Of a stretch of DNA of 64,000 bases, positions 62,411 to 64,000 are shown one piece after another. Origin of the DNA: Azospirillum formosense (GTDB taxonomy: Bacteria > Pseudomonadota > Alphaproteobacteria > Azospirillales > Azospirillaceae); the NCBI RefSeq assembly GCF_040500525.1, contig NZ_CP159404.1, forward strand, positions 143,501-207,500, in the 5' to 3' direction. A program made the position numbers and the translations under genes. Positions within the stretch are counted from its first letter, which is position 1; each line of letters starts with the position of its first letter. A model generated the notes under the pieces. That model was not told where the DNA came from. It worked only from the letters and a program-made list of their open reading frames with translations, and searched no databases.

Positions 62411-63481
62411 TTAGCCGAGGATCCAGGCGTTGAAGCGCTCGTTCATCTTCGACCGGTTGGCGCCCCACCAATCCTCCTTGGCGATGGTCATCACCTTCAG
62501 ATTGTCTTCGAAGGTGGGCAGCGCCTGGGCGCGCTCCTTCGGGATGCTCTTGTAGGCGTCGAGGTTGGTCGGGCCGTAAGCCAGCACCTCGGTGAAGACG
62601 GCCTGACGGGTCGGGTCGGCGCAGAACTTGATGAACTGGCGGGCGGCGTCGGCGCGCGGGTTGCCGCGCGGGATGCCCCAGCCCTCGATCGAGTAGAGGC
62701 CCTGGTTCCAGTTGATCTTCACCGGGGCGCCGCCATCGATCACCGCCTGGGCGCGGGCGTTCCACAGGGCGATCATGTCGACCTCGCCGCTCTGGATGAG
62801 CTGGCTGGACTGGGCGCCGCCCGTCCACCACACGGCGACGTGCGGCTTGATGCGGTCGAGCGCCTTGAAGGCGCGATCGACGTCGAGCGGGTAGAGCTTG
62901 TCGAGCGGCACGCCGTCGGCGAGCAGCGCCTGCTCCAGCGTGTCGATCGGGTTCTTGCGCAGCGAGCGGCGGCCCGGGAACTTCTCGACGTTCCAGAAAT
63001 CGGCCCAGCTCTGCGGCGCGTTGGAGGCGAACTTGTCGGCGCGGTAGCCGAGGATGGTCGAATAGACGTCGGTGCCCATCCAATGGGTGGTCAGCGACTC
63101 CGGCATCAGGCCGGGCACGTCCGCCGCGGTGAAGTTCAGCGGCTCCAGCAGGTTCTGCGTCATCAGGATGTCGCGGGCCGACAGGGTCAGGGTGCAGACG
63201 TCCCAGGTGTAGGACTTGGTCTCCACGATGGCCTTGAACTGGGCGGTCGGTTCGGCCTCGCGGGCGACGTTGACCACCTTGATGCCGGTCGCCTTCTCGA
63301 ACGGATCGTAGAAGGCCTTGCGGAAAGCCGGGCTGTAGGGGCCGCCCGGGTCGGCGACGGTGATCTGCGTGGCGGCGAAGGCCGGACGGAGCAGCCCGGC
63401 GGGCAGGGTGGCGCCCAGCGCGACGCCGGCGGCTCCCTTCATCAGGCTGCGGCGGTCCATGGAGAAGAAGGACTTGCTCAT
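62411..63481 (-). CDS. ABC transporter substrate-binding protein, PotD type
   Basis: A 356-residue periplasmic binding protein of the polyamine/iron-type family. It has a twin-arginine export signal, DRRSLMKGAAGVALGATLPA (about residues 9-28), with cleavage likely after AFA. Further motifs are ITVADPGGPYSPAFRKAFYD, FEKATGIKVVNVAREAEPTA, and the later IALWNARAQAVIDGGAPVKI. Most PotD proteins use the Sec route, so Tat export hints that it folds before export. The substrate is not known; acyl-CoA ligase linkage argues for a carboxylate rather than a polyamine. Confidence 0.88.
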   Translation of the reverse strand: MSKSFFSMDRRSLMKGAAGVALGATLPAGLLRPAFAATQITVADPGGPYSPAFRKAFYDPFEKATGIKVVNVAREAEPTAQFKAIVETKSYTWDVCTLTLSARDILMTQNLLEPLNFTAADVPGLMPESLTTHWMGTDVYSTILGYRADKFASNAPQSWADFWNVEKFPGRRSLRKNPIDTLEQALLADGVPLDKLYPLDVDRAFKALDRIKPHVAVWWTGGAQSSQLIQSGEVDMIALWNARAQAVIDGGAPVKINWNQGLYSIEGWGIPRGNPRADAARQFIKFCADPTRQAVFTEVLAYGPTNLDAYKSIPKERAQALPTFEDNLKVMTIAKEDWWGANRSKMNERFNAWILG

Positions 63482-63617
63482 GTGAAACTCCCTGTTCTGC
63501 GGCCGGGGCGTCTCTGTTGCCCCGGTGGAGGAGCGCCGCCGTGGCGGCGCGGGTGGGCGGATCGTTGCGCCCAGGAAAATCGTGCTTGGGGCCTCGCGCT
63601 TGGGGCCCGGGCCCGGG

Positions 63618-64000
63618 TTACGCGCGCTTCGCGGCGCGCTTGGCGAGGAACTCCTCCATCATCCGGGCCGGTTCGCCGGACGCGTAGGCCTCGCGCTGGA
63701 TGCGCACGCCGGCGGCCAGGGCGTCGCGGAAGCCGGCCTCGGTCATCTCGCGGAAGCGCTGCTTGTCCAGCCGCATGGCGACCGGCGGCTTGGCGGCCAG
63801 CTCCTCGGCCAGGGCCAGCGATTCGGCCATGACGCGGTCCTGCGGGACGATGCGGTTGATCAGGCCGATGCGGTGGCTTTCCTCGGCGTCCATCAGACGG
63901 CCCGACAGCGTCAGGTCGATGGTGCGGGCCAGACCGATCATCTCCTTCATGATCCACGGGCCGGTGGTGCTGGCGATGCCCGAGTTGATCTCCGGCTGGC
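63618..64000 (-). CDS. Enoyl-CoA hydratase/isomerase, cut by the window end
   Basis: The last 126 residues of a crotonase-family enzyme; the front lies beyond the window. The first visible codons read QPEINSGIASTTGPWIMKEM (positions 64000 to about 63942), which contains the family's active-site PEI-type segment, followed by LTGRLMDAEESHRIGLINRI-like LSGRLMDAEESHRIGLINRI and MTEAGFRDALAAGVRIQREA. It hydrates or isomerises the CoA ester made by the ligase at the other end of the operon; that pairing is inference. The start at 63950 is internal and should not be used. Confidence 0.82.
   Translation of the reverse strand, partial: QPEINSGIASTTGPWIMKEMIGLARTIDLTLSGRLMDAEESHRIGLINRIVPQDRVMAESLALAEELAAKPPVAMRLDKQRFREMTEAGFRDALAAGVRIQREAYASGEPARMMEEFLAKRAAKRA

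Overview
The window joins two different pieces of DNA. Positions 1 to about 34,955 are the right-hand part of a temperate podovirus-type prophage. From about 35,320 onward the DNA is chromosome of a GC-rich alphaproteobacterium. Azospirillum or a close Rhodospirillales relative is my best guess from base composition and gene families (kdp with a separate kdpF, long chemoreceptor, histidine pathway with HutF/HutG, several uptake ABC systems). That host call is an inference, since no rRNA or marker gene is present. No tRNA, rRNA, CRISPR array or insertion sequence was seen.

Prophage, left to right. It begins with an early rightward operon: a Cro-like regulator behind an operator, four small unknown genes, an acidic protein, a RusA resolvase, a DUF1376-like replication protein and a DnaB-type helicase. 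An AT-richer cargo block on the minus strand follows (HNH endonuclease, XRE regulator). Then comes the virion module: small and large terminase, portal, Bbp19-like protein, scaffold, capsid, decoration-like protein, tail adaptor, nozzle, internal virion proteins including a transglycosylase and a polyvalent ejected protein, an RTX-repeat cargo gene on the minus strand, a collagen-repeat tail fibre, a second beta-helix spike, holin and endolysin. The virion genes follow T7/BPP-1-type order, but no single-subunit RNA polymerase, DNA polymerase, integrase or CI-type repressor is visible. The left prophage end lies outside the window.

The most interesting signal is a 10-base box, GGTGCGTTGG. It lies about 40-66 bases upstream of eight phage start codons (six exact copies, two degenerate), always on the strand of the following gene, and is usually followed by a hairpin that abuts or covers the ribosome binding site. 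The boxes divide the virion module into segments much as late promoters do in T7-like phages. They look like a phage-specific promoter or leader-RNA element.

Chromosome, left to right. kdpFABC-kdpDE encodes high-affinity K+ uptake with its sensor pair and is preceded by an extra 27-residue membrane peptide. Next are a TerC-family membrane protein and, on the minus strand, a RecD/Dda-like helicase, an MFS transporter and a three-gene amino-acid ABC importer. Divergent from the importer is hutG-hutF-iclR (end of histidine degradation pathway II). A near-identical 14-base motif lies upstream of both divergent units. Then follow a PLP aminotransferase, an acetyl-CoA hydrolase/CoA-transferase, a small unknown gene and a methyl-accepting chemotaxis protein. 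The window ends in a minus-strand operon with a strong terminator: enoyl-CoA hydratase (cut by the window edge), PotD-, PotA- and fused PotBC-type transporter genes, and a CaiC-like acyl-CoA ligase. This reads as uptake, CoA activation and oxidation of one carboxylic compound.
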